Source: Physcomitrium patens (taxonomy: Eukaryota; Streptophyta; Bryopsida; Funariales; Funariaceae). Taken from it: a stretch of DNA of 64,000 nucleotides. Under the pieces are notes generated by a model. It made no database searches. It was given only the letters and a program-made list of their open reading frames with translations, and was not told where the DNA came from. Of the stretch, positions 1-11,301 are shown piece by piece (the first letter of the stretch is position 1; each line of letters opens with the position of its first letter). Location of the stretch: positions 13,949,232-14,013,231 of the forward strand of contig NC_037257.1 of the NCBI RefSeq assembly GCF_000002425.4. Reading direction: 5' to 3'. The position numbers were made by a program, and so were the translations under genes.

Positions 1-1800
1 TCAACATTGTATCACCAGGAGCTGATACAATTGTCTACTTCTCCTTCACGGAGAAGGATAGAAGGTTAACCGATTTGCATGATAAAATTGAGAAGCTTTT
101 GTACGATCCTGAGCAAACTGCTGAGCATATGTAAGTTTCTCATCTGCTAGCATCTTTTACATCAATTTAAATCACCGATCCCTCTAGTACCTAGTTTAAA
201 GACACAATCCAGGGTTTGATTTTGAGCTTTCCATCATAGATTCCTCTTGTATTAGATTAAAATTTCAATGTGAACAGTGTATCCGTCCGCGGTTTTCTCT
301 GTCGAAAAATGAAATGTCCGAAGTGCTACAATGGAAAGTTACTTCCTGCTGTTCCATATGTCGTCTTGTGTAGATTATACGTAGGACGATGGTCAAATCA
401 CATTGGAGCATGTCAGTATACTTGGTTAGTACACAACAATGAGATCTGTAACTATTAGTATGTCTATAAAATGTCTGCACAGAGAATCGTTATAGAAGGT
501 GGAAAATATCAGTTTTCTTCATGCAACTGCAAATTGTCGTGGTTCTTCAATGCAGAGGATCATTGAAGGACAGGAACAAACCCATCCTTTTTTCAATGGC
601 ACGCCTTGACAAGGTTAAGAACATCTCTGGTCTTGTGGAAATGTTCGCCAAGAATCCGCGGTTAAGAGAACTTGTGAACCTTGTAGTAGTAGCAGGCAAT
701 ATTCAGAAAGAGAAATCAAAGGATCGTGAAGAAATGGCAGAGATTGACAAGATGCACAATCTCATGAAGGAGTATGAGCTTGATGGCGACTTTCGATGGT
801 TATGCGCTCAAACTGATAGGGTCCTCAATGGTGAACTTTACCGCTACATAGCGGACTCCCATGGTGCTTTCGTCCAACCCGCTTTATATGAAGGCTTCGG
901 TTTGACTGTAATAGAGGCTATGACATGTGGCCTTCCTACATTCGCAACATGTCATGGAGGGCCTAAGGAGATTGTTGTAAGCGATGTCTCGGGCTTCCAT
1001 ATTGACCCCTTTCACCCCGAGTCTGCCAGCAAGATCATAGTGGACTTTTTTGAGAGATGTACTAAAGAGAAGGATTACTGGACTAAGCTTTCAGATGGAG
1101 GTCTCGAGCGAATTCGCACGAAGTATGTTATCCTTTCCATCCAATTCTCACTTAGGTTGGATATTTGTGAGATGCATACATAGGACTATTTCCTGATTGT
1201 GTCTGCTAGGGATGATTCTAATTGGATTCTAATTGGATAGGTTAGACATTGACTCTAGCTTGACATTCTCTTCTTAGATGTTATTTTCTGAGTTTGCTTC
1301 TTGTGCAATGTTCCCAAGTAGACACGCTCATCTCACTCATGGAGAGTGTAGTGTCTCGTGTCTGAGCAAACATTAGAACTCTCTTCTCTCGTCCTGAAGG
1401 TACACATGGGAGATTTATGCCGAGCGATTGCTAACGCTCTCAAGAGTATATGGGTTCTGGAAATTTGTCTCCAAGCTAGGGAGGCGTGAGACGAGACGGT
1501 ATCTCGAAATGTTCTATATCTTAAAATTCAGAGAATTGGTAAGTAATCAATTTTACTCGGGATTCGGTGTTGTGACGATGAGTACCTTTTGCTTACGCTT
1601 TGATAACTGATGGCGGCTTGCTTGCATGATAGTCAGTCGAGTATGAGTAATTAATATTGTTAGATCTGAATTACTTCAGTCAAGAAACCATCAAACTGAC
1701 TCTTTCTTATTATGAACCATGTTCGTTTTCCCAGGTGAAGACGGTTCCAGTTGCATCCGATGACAAGTCCTATCTCAAAGAACAAGAAAAGAAAGTGTAA
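1..1800 (+). CDS. SUS: Sucrose synthase, C-terminal part (5' end outside window)
   Basis: Cytosolic GT4-type enzyme that reversibly cleaves sucrose with UDP to UDP-glucose and fructose. Exons by eye: 1-130, 556-1122, 1400-1538 and 1735-1800 (TAA at 1798-1800). The phases join cleanly (2, 2, 0), giving 299 residues of a protein usually about 800-840 aa long. Family landmarks are present: NIVSPGAD at the window edge, [36 protein letters not shown], the E-X7-E nucleotide-sugar motif in [11 protein letters not shown] followed by [14 protein letters not shown], and the late [11 protein letters not shown]...RRYLEMFY block. Donors are GTAAGT, GTATGT and GTAAGT. The last exon adds a short charged tail ending in EKKV. 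No frameshift or missing key residue is visible. The N-terminal regulatory half and promoter lie upstream of the window. Confidence 0.95.
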
Positions 1801-4093
1801 CTGACGAAGAACCTTGCCAGTTCACACCAGCCGATGTACAAGATGATAAATTGTGAGCAGCTGAGTTTGTCAAGAGTTCACTGCGTTGTGGCGAAGTGAC
1901 ATTATGACCACATCACTGTAATGTTTCTGATGGGATTAGCGGATTCTCACTCTGCCTCCCTTTCAGCTTGTTCGGGGTTCGCTATGCACATTCTTTAGGT
2001 GATCGAGTCTCAGGTGTAATGTACATTTTTTCTGTAAAAGCTTTTTCCATTCGATACAGTGTATTTATGGAGATTGATTAATGAGACATAGCGCATCATT
2101 TTATAATACGTGGTGAATCCCAATCGTGAACAAGAATGCATCTTTGAACTCATGCCAAATGATTGACTTACTTTTCACTACCAAAATTTTGTGTCATTTA
2201 GTTTGGAAATAGTTTTTGTTAATCATCACATAATTTGAGGTTTTTTTCTACTTCGAAGTTTGGAGATGTTTCTTTCTGTTATTTCCTTTCTTTGATTTTT
2301 GATTTTTTTTGCAACTTATAATAGTTATTTTAATTGTGACCAATGAAATGACTTTTTTTTGCACATTTTTTTATGCATTGTAACTTATATACAAAAGTAA
2401 TTATTTGCACTATTAGAAGGTATAGCAAGAAGATAACAGATTGGAACTTTTTTATTCAGAGTTCAAGTTATTCTTTTCGTAAATTAGTTATTGATGCCTT
2501 CTTTTTTTTACTTTGTAACTTTTTCAAAATTAAGGATTCAAAAGAACAATAAATAAATAAAAATGAATGATTTGGACATTTATTTTTAAAAATAGAATCT
2601 AGTTGATTTTCATATAAAATCTAAAAGATTTTCTAAATTTATTTTTATTTTTAAAAAACATGCTTTAATTACCTTACAAATTTGTTTTTAAGGAATAAAA
2701 AAAAAATCACATTATAAGAGTGACCCTTCAGTTTATCTTTGATGATAAGTAAGTATTAAAAAGCCGTAAAGAGGTTTTTAAGAGTAAACAATGTTGTAAA
2801 CCGTTTAGATCACAAAAATCAAGACAAAAATATCAAACATTGTATATTGTATTACAACAATGAGGACTTGAAGTACAAAGATGGTTCAACTATGTATTTT
2901 TATTGTATGTTATCATAGACCATTGTTTGAGTGGTGAACAACCTAGATAAAAAATTGTATCATTGTCAATAAACTAAGCCTATCTATGGTGACATATATA
3001 CATTATTGGACTTTATTAATATATGCAAGTTGTAATAGGTGATGTAATATATATTGATTTTGGAAATTTGACATCTACAAATTTATTTTTTGTAGTGGAT
3101 AATAATATCTATGAGATTATTAAAAGAAATACTATTTGTATTTTCCAACAAATATAGTCCTTCCATAAAATAAATTATTAATATTAATTGAAGAAATTTA
3201 TGCTTCATCATACAAAGGAATTCAAAAGTTTAAACGGCATTTAACACTCATGCTATTTTGGCGCCTTGAAATGAAAAATTGTACAAATTAATAAATAAAT
3301 TTTGAAATAATTACAAAGAAAATTGAGAATATTTTTAAGTAGAAATCTTATTATACATCAAATGAAGAAAATGTAATTCCAATGTATTGCTTGAGTTTTC
3401 TTAAAGAAGGGAGATGATGTCTTATAGTTAATATTCAAAGTTATTTTGTTTGTAATATATCTTTGTAATCTTGATCTAACAAATGGATTTTGAAGTAGAA
3501 CTAGATTAATTGTTAAACACTTTAGTATATAGATTATTAATTAAAAATTCTAAGTAAAAATAAGCTAATTATTTTTTTATACTAAAAATTACTTTAATCT
3601 TGTATAAATTAGGTCTATTGATTGTATAGGATTGTAAAAAGATTTTGCTCTGCATTCCTTATAAAATAATATATAGCAAAGTTTTAAAATAAATAGTAAA
3701 ATAAATTTTCATGGATCTAATAAAAAATAATTTTTTGCATAAATACTTCTATATTATGTATTAGTATATAATACCTTTTTAAAAAATAAAGTTTAATTAA
3801 AAATAATGCAATAAAATTTGTTATATTGATGCAAAATACTATATAAGCATTGTCTTAGTAATAAATATGATTGGCTTATGGCTACTTTTTATTATAATAA
3901 GAAGATTAAAAATCCAAGATCTTATATTAAAATAGTTATTAAAGTTTTATATTTATAAATCTTAGTTATTTAAATAAAACATATCCATATACTAGATTTT
4001 TTAATTTCATTATAATTTATTAATAATTCTTCAATTGATTATTTAATTTTATTAATTTTGAGCTTATTTTTATTTTATTTTAAATTTTATTTT
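1801..4093. other. Sucrose synthase 3' flank grading into AT-rich desert
   Basis: The first 250-300 bases are of ordinary composition and probably hold the 3' UTR of the sucrose synthase. From about 2.2 kb the sequence becomes strongly AT-rich with short A/T runs and stops in all frames. I recognise no coding domain. It resembles the decayed transposon sequence elsewhere in the window, but no family can be assigned. Confidence 0.5.
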
Positions 4094-4620
4094 TGATATA
4101 ACATCACAAACATACATATTTACTCCAATAATTATCTAAATAATATGAATAGGTAGAAGTAAATAAAAATAGATTTATTTGATAATATTTTATAGAGAAG
4201 CTTTTTAAAATAGATGCAATTTTATATTTATATGTATCTATAAATGATTGATAGATTGAACACTTGGCCAACAAGTTGGCCACGTATTGCACATGTTGTT
4301 AGCTTGTAATAAAAACTTGCCTTGCAAGTTAAAACATGTGTCTTGCAAATTGAACACATATCAAAGATTTTATAGAATGACACTATGTAGCTCTTAATTA
4401 GATAGTATATATGGAGGCAAAAGTGAAGCCTTCTTCACTCTTGACAACTCCTTTCTTGTTTCTAGTCTAATTTTAAGAGTCATTAGTTTTCTAGTCTTTG
4501 GCAATAACCCTTCTAGTTTGTTCTTAAATACACATAATTTCTTATTTTTATTTTATCATCTCTTTTTGATATGTAACTCACTTATTTATATATCTTCCTT
4601 GAGATCTTGCCTTTAATAAA
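4094..4620 (+). mobile_element. Isolated, diverged LTR copy (gypsy family seen at 61.7-62.3 kb)
   Basis: Read on the + strand this matches, with many substitutions and small indels, the reverse complement of the LTR at 61740-62330. Shared blocks include GAATAGGTAGAAGTAAAT, CCAACAAGTTGGCCA, CATGTTGTTAGCTTG, TTAGATAGTATATAT, TGAAGCCTTC, CTCCTTTCTTG and CTTTGGCAATAA, all in the same order. No internal coding region of the element is recognisable beside it, so it is a solo LTR or LTR fragment. Both ends are approximate and no target-site duplication could be confirmed. Confidence 0.7.
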
Positions 4621-4762
4621 TAATTCTATTTTTATTCATTTTTTAAATTATAAAAAATCTATTTTTTATATAAATCATTGTACACAACAAATAGTGTCAT
4701 TGAATTTAAGACCATTTTCTTACTTATTTTAAACTACATATATTTACCTAATAAACATCTTT

Positions 4763-4796
<34 letters not shown>

Positions 4797-5870
4797 AGCA
4801 CATGTACATATATATAGTAATAAAGCTTGTAAGTGATAAAAAATAAATTTAGTACAAAGCATTTCCACTCCATGTTTAAAGATAATTAAAGTAATAAAAG
4901 TTCCATTCGAGCTTACAAGGAAAAGAAATTTAATGGTATTTTTTATTTTTAAATATTTTTAAAAAAATTAAAAAATATCATACATGATAATATATCTTCA
5001 AAGCATAACAAACAAAGATGCATCAATTGTTTGCTGTTATTATGCACTATACTTTTTTATTTTTTAATTAAAAGAAGTTAATTAAATAAATTAAATTAAA
5101 TTAACCAAATTTGAAAGCACGTGTAAATACAAAATTGTTATTTCAAAAAGAAGAATCAATTTTGGTAAAATATATCATGCTAACTATAATTTGAAAATGA
5201 TCTAACAATAGTACTAAAAAACTTTATTTACAAATGTAATGTAGTAACTCCAAAACAATCTAATAATACAACAAATAACAAATATGACTTGATCCCAAGT
5301 TGGAATAAATCACAATATTATGAAACAAACAAAACAACTTGTTGTACTTTGGTTAATTGAACTTCATTACAAATTTAAATCTAAATTCTCAAAAATCTAA
5401 TTCACTCAAGACTTTCATTCATATCATATACATATATCCTACTACCAACCTATCCATTTGCACACACTCTCTTTATATATATATATATATATATACACAT
5501 AGGGAATTATTGAAGAGATCCAAGCATTTATTAAATCAATCCATGCATCATCATTGGTTGAGTATTCAACTATTCTTTCATTGGTTTTTTACTAGTGCAC
5601 ATCCAATAGTGGAGAATTTTTTAATGATGGTTAGGATGGGTGGGTTGATTTAGTAAATATATGGATCACTTTAACAATTCCTTATATATATATATATATA
5701 TATTATCTACATACATCGTGGGAACCTCCTACTAGCATCGATGCAAAACCTCCCTCTCTCACTCCTTCTCAACCGAATAGATCTCACCTCCCATGCAGAC
5801 AGAAGACAGGAAAACATGCAGGCAGGCAGGCAGACAGACTGATAGATAGACACAGAGAGAGACGTATTCC
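4621..5870. other. AT-rich sequence with (AT)n microsatellites
   Basis: No gene seen. AT dinucleotide runs lie at about 4765-4793, 5474-5495 and 5683-5702. Composition becomes less extreme from about 5.7 kb, where CAGG/CAGA short repeats (about 5815-5845) mark the start of a moderate-GC block. Confidence 0.5.
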
Positions 5871-6117
5871 ATTCCATTTCAAGTGCAGGAAAAGCATTTT
5901 AATCCACTGGAATCCCACTCACTGGAGAGAAAAAAGAGAGCAGAGCAGAGAAAAAGAGCATCTGGGGTACATGGCATTGAAGAATCCCATCCCCCTCACT
6001 TACTTCGTTCACTGTTGCTCTTAATGGGGCTCATCAGTACGGGATCCTCACTCACCGTGGCGAAGGGAGGGAGAACGATAAACAGGGCGGGTTCATAAAG
6101 ACGACTATCCTGGTTAG

Positions 6118-6426
6118 ATGATTGGAGCTTCATTTAATGTGAAGGCCGAATTTATGATGCCCAAGCCCATGCCTGAAGGTCATGGTGCTGGGGAAGTGAA
6201 TGAGCTTGCGTGCGTGGTGGTGTCAAGCTCAGGGTCCCCCATTTACTTCGCACGGGTGGCTTTTGGTCTGGTTACTAACAATCTACTCTGCATCAACAAC
6301 AACAATAACAACAAAAACAGAAACTCCCCATCTGCGCTGCTTCTCACTCTCTCCGTCTCTTGTCCGCTTTCCTGGACCTTGTATCATTCCAGCTTCCTTA
6401 CTGTAAATGCTGCTGCAATTGCCTGA
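6118..6426 (+). CDS. Unidentified ATG-started open frame, 102 aa
   Basis: An ATG-started frame in a moderate-GC block. The protein opens MIGASFNVKAEFMMPK, has a hydrophobic middle (SPIYFARVAFGLV), an asparagine-rich run encoded by AAC/AAT repeats, and a serine/leucine-rich end. No family recognised. The Asn run comes from a simple repeat, which lowers the coding likelihood. It may be a lineage-specific gene, part of a noncoding transcript, or chance. Confidence 0.15.
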   Translation: MIGASFNVKAEFMMPKPMPEGHGAGEVNELACVVVSSSGSPIYFARVAFGLVTNNLLCINNNNNNKNRNSPSALLLTLSVSCPLSWTLYHSSFLTVNAAAIA

Positions 6427-7860
6427 TTAGGAGACTTGATTCACACAAGACAGATACTCATTTCGATGGGACTGGTGGGTGTACTGTGGAGAATGTGTCA
6501 CCCTTAAGCTGATTACGTGATTACCAGTTACTAGATCCAGTGATTCCTCTCTAATTGACCCACGGAACCGTTCCAGGAACTTAGAGGACAAAAGCTCCAG
6601 TTTAGTCTGATTGCAAGGATTCATTTATTGAGGCTTATCTTAAGTTTACATTTAATTTTAATATATCTTTCAGGTTCGTATCAATCTCTTGGGGTTTTTA
6701 CACGGTGTGGATGGTGATAACAAGTGGGGGTAGCGATTTGCCACTATGTTTTGGACACTTGTGGTGTTTATTCAATGAAAAGGTATAGATCATGTTGCTT
6801 CCATTAATTATGTAGTTCAGATTTTTCAACTGAAAATACGTGGTGTTTATGTATTGAATCATACTTAATATTTTAGAAGTATGTTGATGTAGATTAAAAA
6901 AAAAAAAAAAAAAAAAAAAACATAGAATTTGGTACATTGATTCCTACATGTTTGGATGTACAATGCATTTTCAGGAGAATTCACAAATCAAATTATTGAT
7001 ATAAAAGAATTAATTATATTGTGCAACAATGCAAAACATAAATGAAAATAGCAAAAAAAAAAAAAAAAAGAAAGAAGAAGAAGATCGTGTTTGTTGTTTA
7101 TAATATCTTTCATATTCATAAATGAGTCCTTGTTTTATGTCATTGCTAATCCTGAGCCTTGATTAAATTCCAGTGTGCATTCATACTTGCAACATTGACC
7201 CTTCATAAATATTGATTCATTTTAAAAAACTGAATGAAATTTTTAAATAGATTCCACGTGATCATTGTATGCAGAAAAATGAATGGCAGGTAATATTTTA
7301 TTAAATGAGACTTTTTTACTCTTTATTTTTGTGCATAATATGTAAGTTGGTCTCATATTCGTTCCATCCTAAAGTTGAACCAGTGATTAAAATAGAAATC
7401 AAGCCATAAAGGATTCAATTCCGTAGGCTAAAATGATAGTGACGAAATAAACAAACTTTTTCATCCTGTGCATGCAAACTATTTATCAACAAACACCCAA
7501 TTAACTCACATTCTTCTTTTCAAATCACTAACTTGTTACACCAAAAAATAAACAGAAATTTTTTTCAGCACGTTCAAAGGTGGGGCTTGCCCCACAAGAT
7601 GTTTAAAAAAAACCTCAGGAAAAGGAAATGACAGGTGACAAAAAAAAAAAAAAAAAAAAAAAAAAAACCCACGGTTTCAGAGTGTACAACCATATTTCAG
7701 TTGTGATCCGGGGACAGGAAAGCGGCAGATTGTCAATTCAACCACTCAAAACGGATTCTTAATTCTGGACCTGCAGGCAGACAAATCAGTTCCATCCGCT
7801 ACTGAATCAGGCCCAAATTAGCAAATTAAGACAAGTAGCATTCCCAGTTCACATTATGTT
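6427..7860. other. Intergenic sequence with long poly-A tracts
   Basis: No gene recognised. Uninterrupted A runs lie at 6896-6920 (25 A) and 7640-7667 (28 A), with a shorter one near 7050. The sequence between them is AT-rich without protein similarity that I can see. Confidence 0.5.
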
Positions 7861-7867
7861 GCAGTAA

Positions 7868-8299
7868 TTAATATAAAACTTCACCGATGAGTCCATTTCG
7901 GAGGTGGACATCGGCAACATGTAGACCATGAAAAATGAGCTTGGAAAAACTAGGTCCATGTTGAAACCAGTTGTTTCTTCCAAACGAAACCAGCCTCCAT
8001 GGGGGCGGCTTGATGACAATGTAAGCCTGGTGTCTGGAGCTGGTGAGCTGCCTGGACCGCGTGTTCTGTGAAATGGGTAAAACGTTGTTCATCGGCACAT
8101 TCGCATGATCTCGTGAGCAGATTGTGGATTCAAAGTCGAAGAAAAACGGTGTTCTGCGGAAGTGTATAATAGTGGCGTTGACATGAGGTAAGGGCGAGAT
8201 TTTATTGACTGGGTGTCTGGATTCAACGCGTCCATTTGCTTGGGACCCAAACTGTAGCAACGTAGAGAGGGTGATCTGCCCGCCCACTTGGAAGGGCTA
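7868..8299 (-). CDS. Unidentified open frame, about 142 codons, no ATG
   Basis: The minus-strand frame is open from just after an in-frame TAG near 8300 to a stop at 7868. The first Met lies well inside, so if coding this would be an internal or terminal exon or a gene relic. The translation has varied, protein-like composition (for example KPPPWRLVSFGRNNWFQHG and HGLHVADVHLRNG). I cannot match it to a family, and no partner exon was identified. Confidence 0.15.
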
Positions 8300-8340
8300 C
8301 TGGTCTCAGAGGGTGCGTGGGTGGGTGGTTGCATGGTGCC

Positions 8341-8384
8341 TGAGAGATTATTCTTAATTAATTAAATCGATCTACTGCATATTC

Positions 8385-8422
<38 letters not shown>

Positions 8423-9358
8423 ACTTTGCGAACTTTTCATTGATTGTTTTCTCTGATGCAAAGTTTATAGTTCGGCCAACTGAATTTGAGCATTTTAACT
8501 TGGTGTTATTATTCTATTAGATATGAATCTGGATATGATTTAGATATTCCACAGCATCTCCAGTTTAAGAATTGAGAATTTGAGATTAATTCAGTGAGTT
8601 GAATTTTTTTTTCTTTGGTGTCAGCTCATGCAATTATACGTGATCAATTGAACAAGAAAGAGCTGATTGCAGATCACGTGGATGTAGGATTGTGGTATTT
8701 TTATGTAACTTTTTATATAAAATACAGTGATGAATATTTTTATTCTATTTTATTTTTGTTTTGTTCAGTTTTATTGGTGACGATCTACGAAATCTTTAGG
8801 AGAGTAATTATTATGTCGCAGGTAAATTACACGTTATCATGTGAAAACGTTTTAACTGTTATGATTTATAAACGCTTGTAATATCCTACCAAATCAAAGT
8901 TGCATCACATCCTATTACTATGTATGAATGTGCTAAGGCTACCTAAATTCATTTAATTGTTTTGCATGTGTGTGGGAGAGAGAGAGAGAGAGAGCACTAC
9001 ACATCCTTGCTGAGGCAAGACAAGGTCATGTGTAGCTTGGAGATTCACAATCGATCAAGGCTTGTCACAACTTCGAAGATCTCTTCCAGTTAATCGAATC
9101 CCTAACGGCAAAGTTGCTGATCCATCCTCCACGTTTTCTATGTTGAAACCAGCTCTAAAAACTCTGCTCACTTGCCAATCTTATCCACCACTGATAATGC
9201 TTGACTTACTTGACATGTACATAGATGCCGAGAGTTTATTCCCGTCGGTTTCTCAAGCTTCAGTGGTGCATGAACGTCAGGTGACCTCATCATAGACTGG
9301 CCCAATTCGGGTACTGAACCCACAGCAAGATTTTATTTCAGAAACAAAGGAACTTAAT

Positions 9359-9389
<31 letters not shown>

Positions 9390-11073
9390 ACGAAGAGGAA
9401 AAAAGATGTAGGAGACTGGCTTCAAACAAGCCTCTGCAGGGGGAGTGAAGCACCAGCTCCTCGCGAAAGGACACGCGCATGGCTGCACGCCAAGGAATTC
9501 GCAAGCTCACACACTTTGCCAATCACCTCCAGAGTGATGGGGGAGGGATTTGGGAATGCCATTGCACAAAACTGCATGGGACGGACTTCAAGTGTCTGGG
9601 CCAGGATTCGGAGACTGATCTCCTTCACCTTCTTACAACACTCGCATTCAATGCTCCCACGTATGTACACAGGCTGAAACTGTAGAATAACTTGAACCTC
9701 TGATAAATTGCACTTAACAAGGATCACGGAAGCTGGTGGCGCTCCCCGACCGCTCTGCTAAATGCCCTGCAATGGCTACATAAAAGGGTGCGAAGTTCTC
9801 CAGTTAATTGCTGTTGACTTCAATAATTTGGCTGGGTTACTTTAATTATCATGAAACGCGTCCCTGAAGTCCATAATCGTGTCTGTGCTCAAGTCCCTTG
9901 AGCTGGGAGGACAGATCTGATTACCGGAATTGCTGCCAGTATTGGGCAGCGTGACTCTGGTAACTCGCACAGGTGAAAAGACATGGTGCACTGCTGCTCT
10001 TCTTCCCGCGACTAACGTTAACGTTTAGTCTGTGTTGCGTTCTTCCTTAACCTGTTGCTGCAGAATAGTTTTGAATATTCTAGATCATGTGTTTCAAGGT
10101 ATGCTGGTGGCTGCGTTTGTGGCATGCTTTGTTTCGGAAGGGGGGCTCATGGTTTGTGAGCGAAGAGCAGATGGGGTGTGCGAACACAGGAGTATCTGAT
10201 CTTATCGACATTCTGCCTCCAAACCTAGCAGTGAAAGCGTTGTGACAGATTAAAAAGGCAACCATTGTGCAGTTAGAGACAAGCATTTAAGGTTTGTGGC
10301 AACAGACAAAGGAACTTTTTACCCACTCTCAGTCGCGTGCGATCCAAGTCCCGAAACCTGGAGGAGGTTGTTCATCTGCTCGCATACGCTGGAGTCTGAA
10401 AAAACCTGGCTCTGGGCCTACTTCAGATCGAGGATCGCAAAGGCAGAAACCTCGTCATGCGTCGTCACTCCATGCAGATCGTCAGGGTCTTGCGATATGA
10501 AAAAAAATTCATACGTGAGGATCTGGGGTGCCAATCCTTGCCCACACCACCTTCGTGCAGCGCATGAACCAACTCTCCCCCTCACATACAATAATATTAT
10601 ATTGTGTTTTTTTATTCAATGGGAGAGTGAGGGGAATGGAAAGACCCCTTTGTGTGAATATAGATATGCCCATTTGGGCCGATGTCCAGGTTGCCAGATC
10701 AAATTCTGCCGCTCAAAAATCAACGCTGAAGGGGAACAGACAGAGTCCTATGAATAGCAATTCAATGGTGCATTCACTCGATCCTACGAGAGCTGGATGA
10801 GATGCGAGGAATCTTATTGAGAGTTTTTAATTTTTGTTTTTATCTAACAGATACCTGGCTTTCCACGTCCAGTATGAATGGCTAATGATACATTAAATAC
10901 ATGACACGGATACATTACTGGCTCCAACATGCCAGTCTGCCAGTGTTGTGATTTTTTGTTGTTTTTTTACGACGATTATGCAATCACTTCTTACTCATAA
11001 CTATCTAAAAATTGTCTACCTAACTGACTGAGGTGCAGGGAATCTCCTGCAGTTTTAACGACCAACTTCGCCG
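8341..11073. other. Moderate-GC intergenic block, no identified gene
   Basis: Contains an (AT)n run at 8389-8421, a GA repeat at about 8976-8993 and another (AT)n at about 9356-9376. A minus-strand frame of about 100 codons ending at 9422 is open and cysteine-containing (EVQVILQFQPVYIRG, IECECCKKVKE) but lacks an ATG and is unassigned. Plus-strand frames near 10.3-10.8 kb are also unassigned. Noncoding transcripts or gene relics are possible. Confidence 0.4.
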
Positions 11074-11235
11074 TTATTCCAGGGGTTCAATGTTCCGCTC
11101 CGTAGCCCCTTCTTCAATCGCTGTAACTCGCAGCTTCCTTGGAACAGTGTCCGGAAGATTCACCCTGCTACTGAGCTGCTGTTGCTGCTGCTGCGGATGA
11201 GCCCTCTCTCTCTCTCTCTTAGCAGCATCTGCCAT
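11074..11235 (-). CDS. Candidate small protein, 53 aa
   Basis: ATG at 11235 in a good plant start context (AATGGCAG) and stop TAA at 11074-11076. The product begins MADAAKRERERAHP, continues with a glutamine run (CAG/CAA), then SSRVNLPDTVPRKLRV and an acidic end. The Q run and RERER stretch come from CAG and AGAG simple repeats. No family recognised and no neighbouring exon identified. Coding status is a guess based on start context and uninterrupted frame. Confidence 0.18.
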   Translation of the reverse strand: MADAAKRERERAHPQQQQQQLSSRVNLPDTVPRKLRVTAIEEGATERNIEPLE

Positions 11236-11301
11236 TAAGATTTTGAAATTCACTAGACGAAAGCTCACAACAACGGTTTCAGAAACTTGGCGATTAGGCA
11301 C

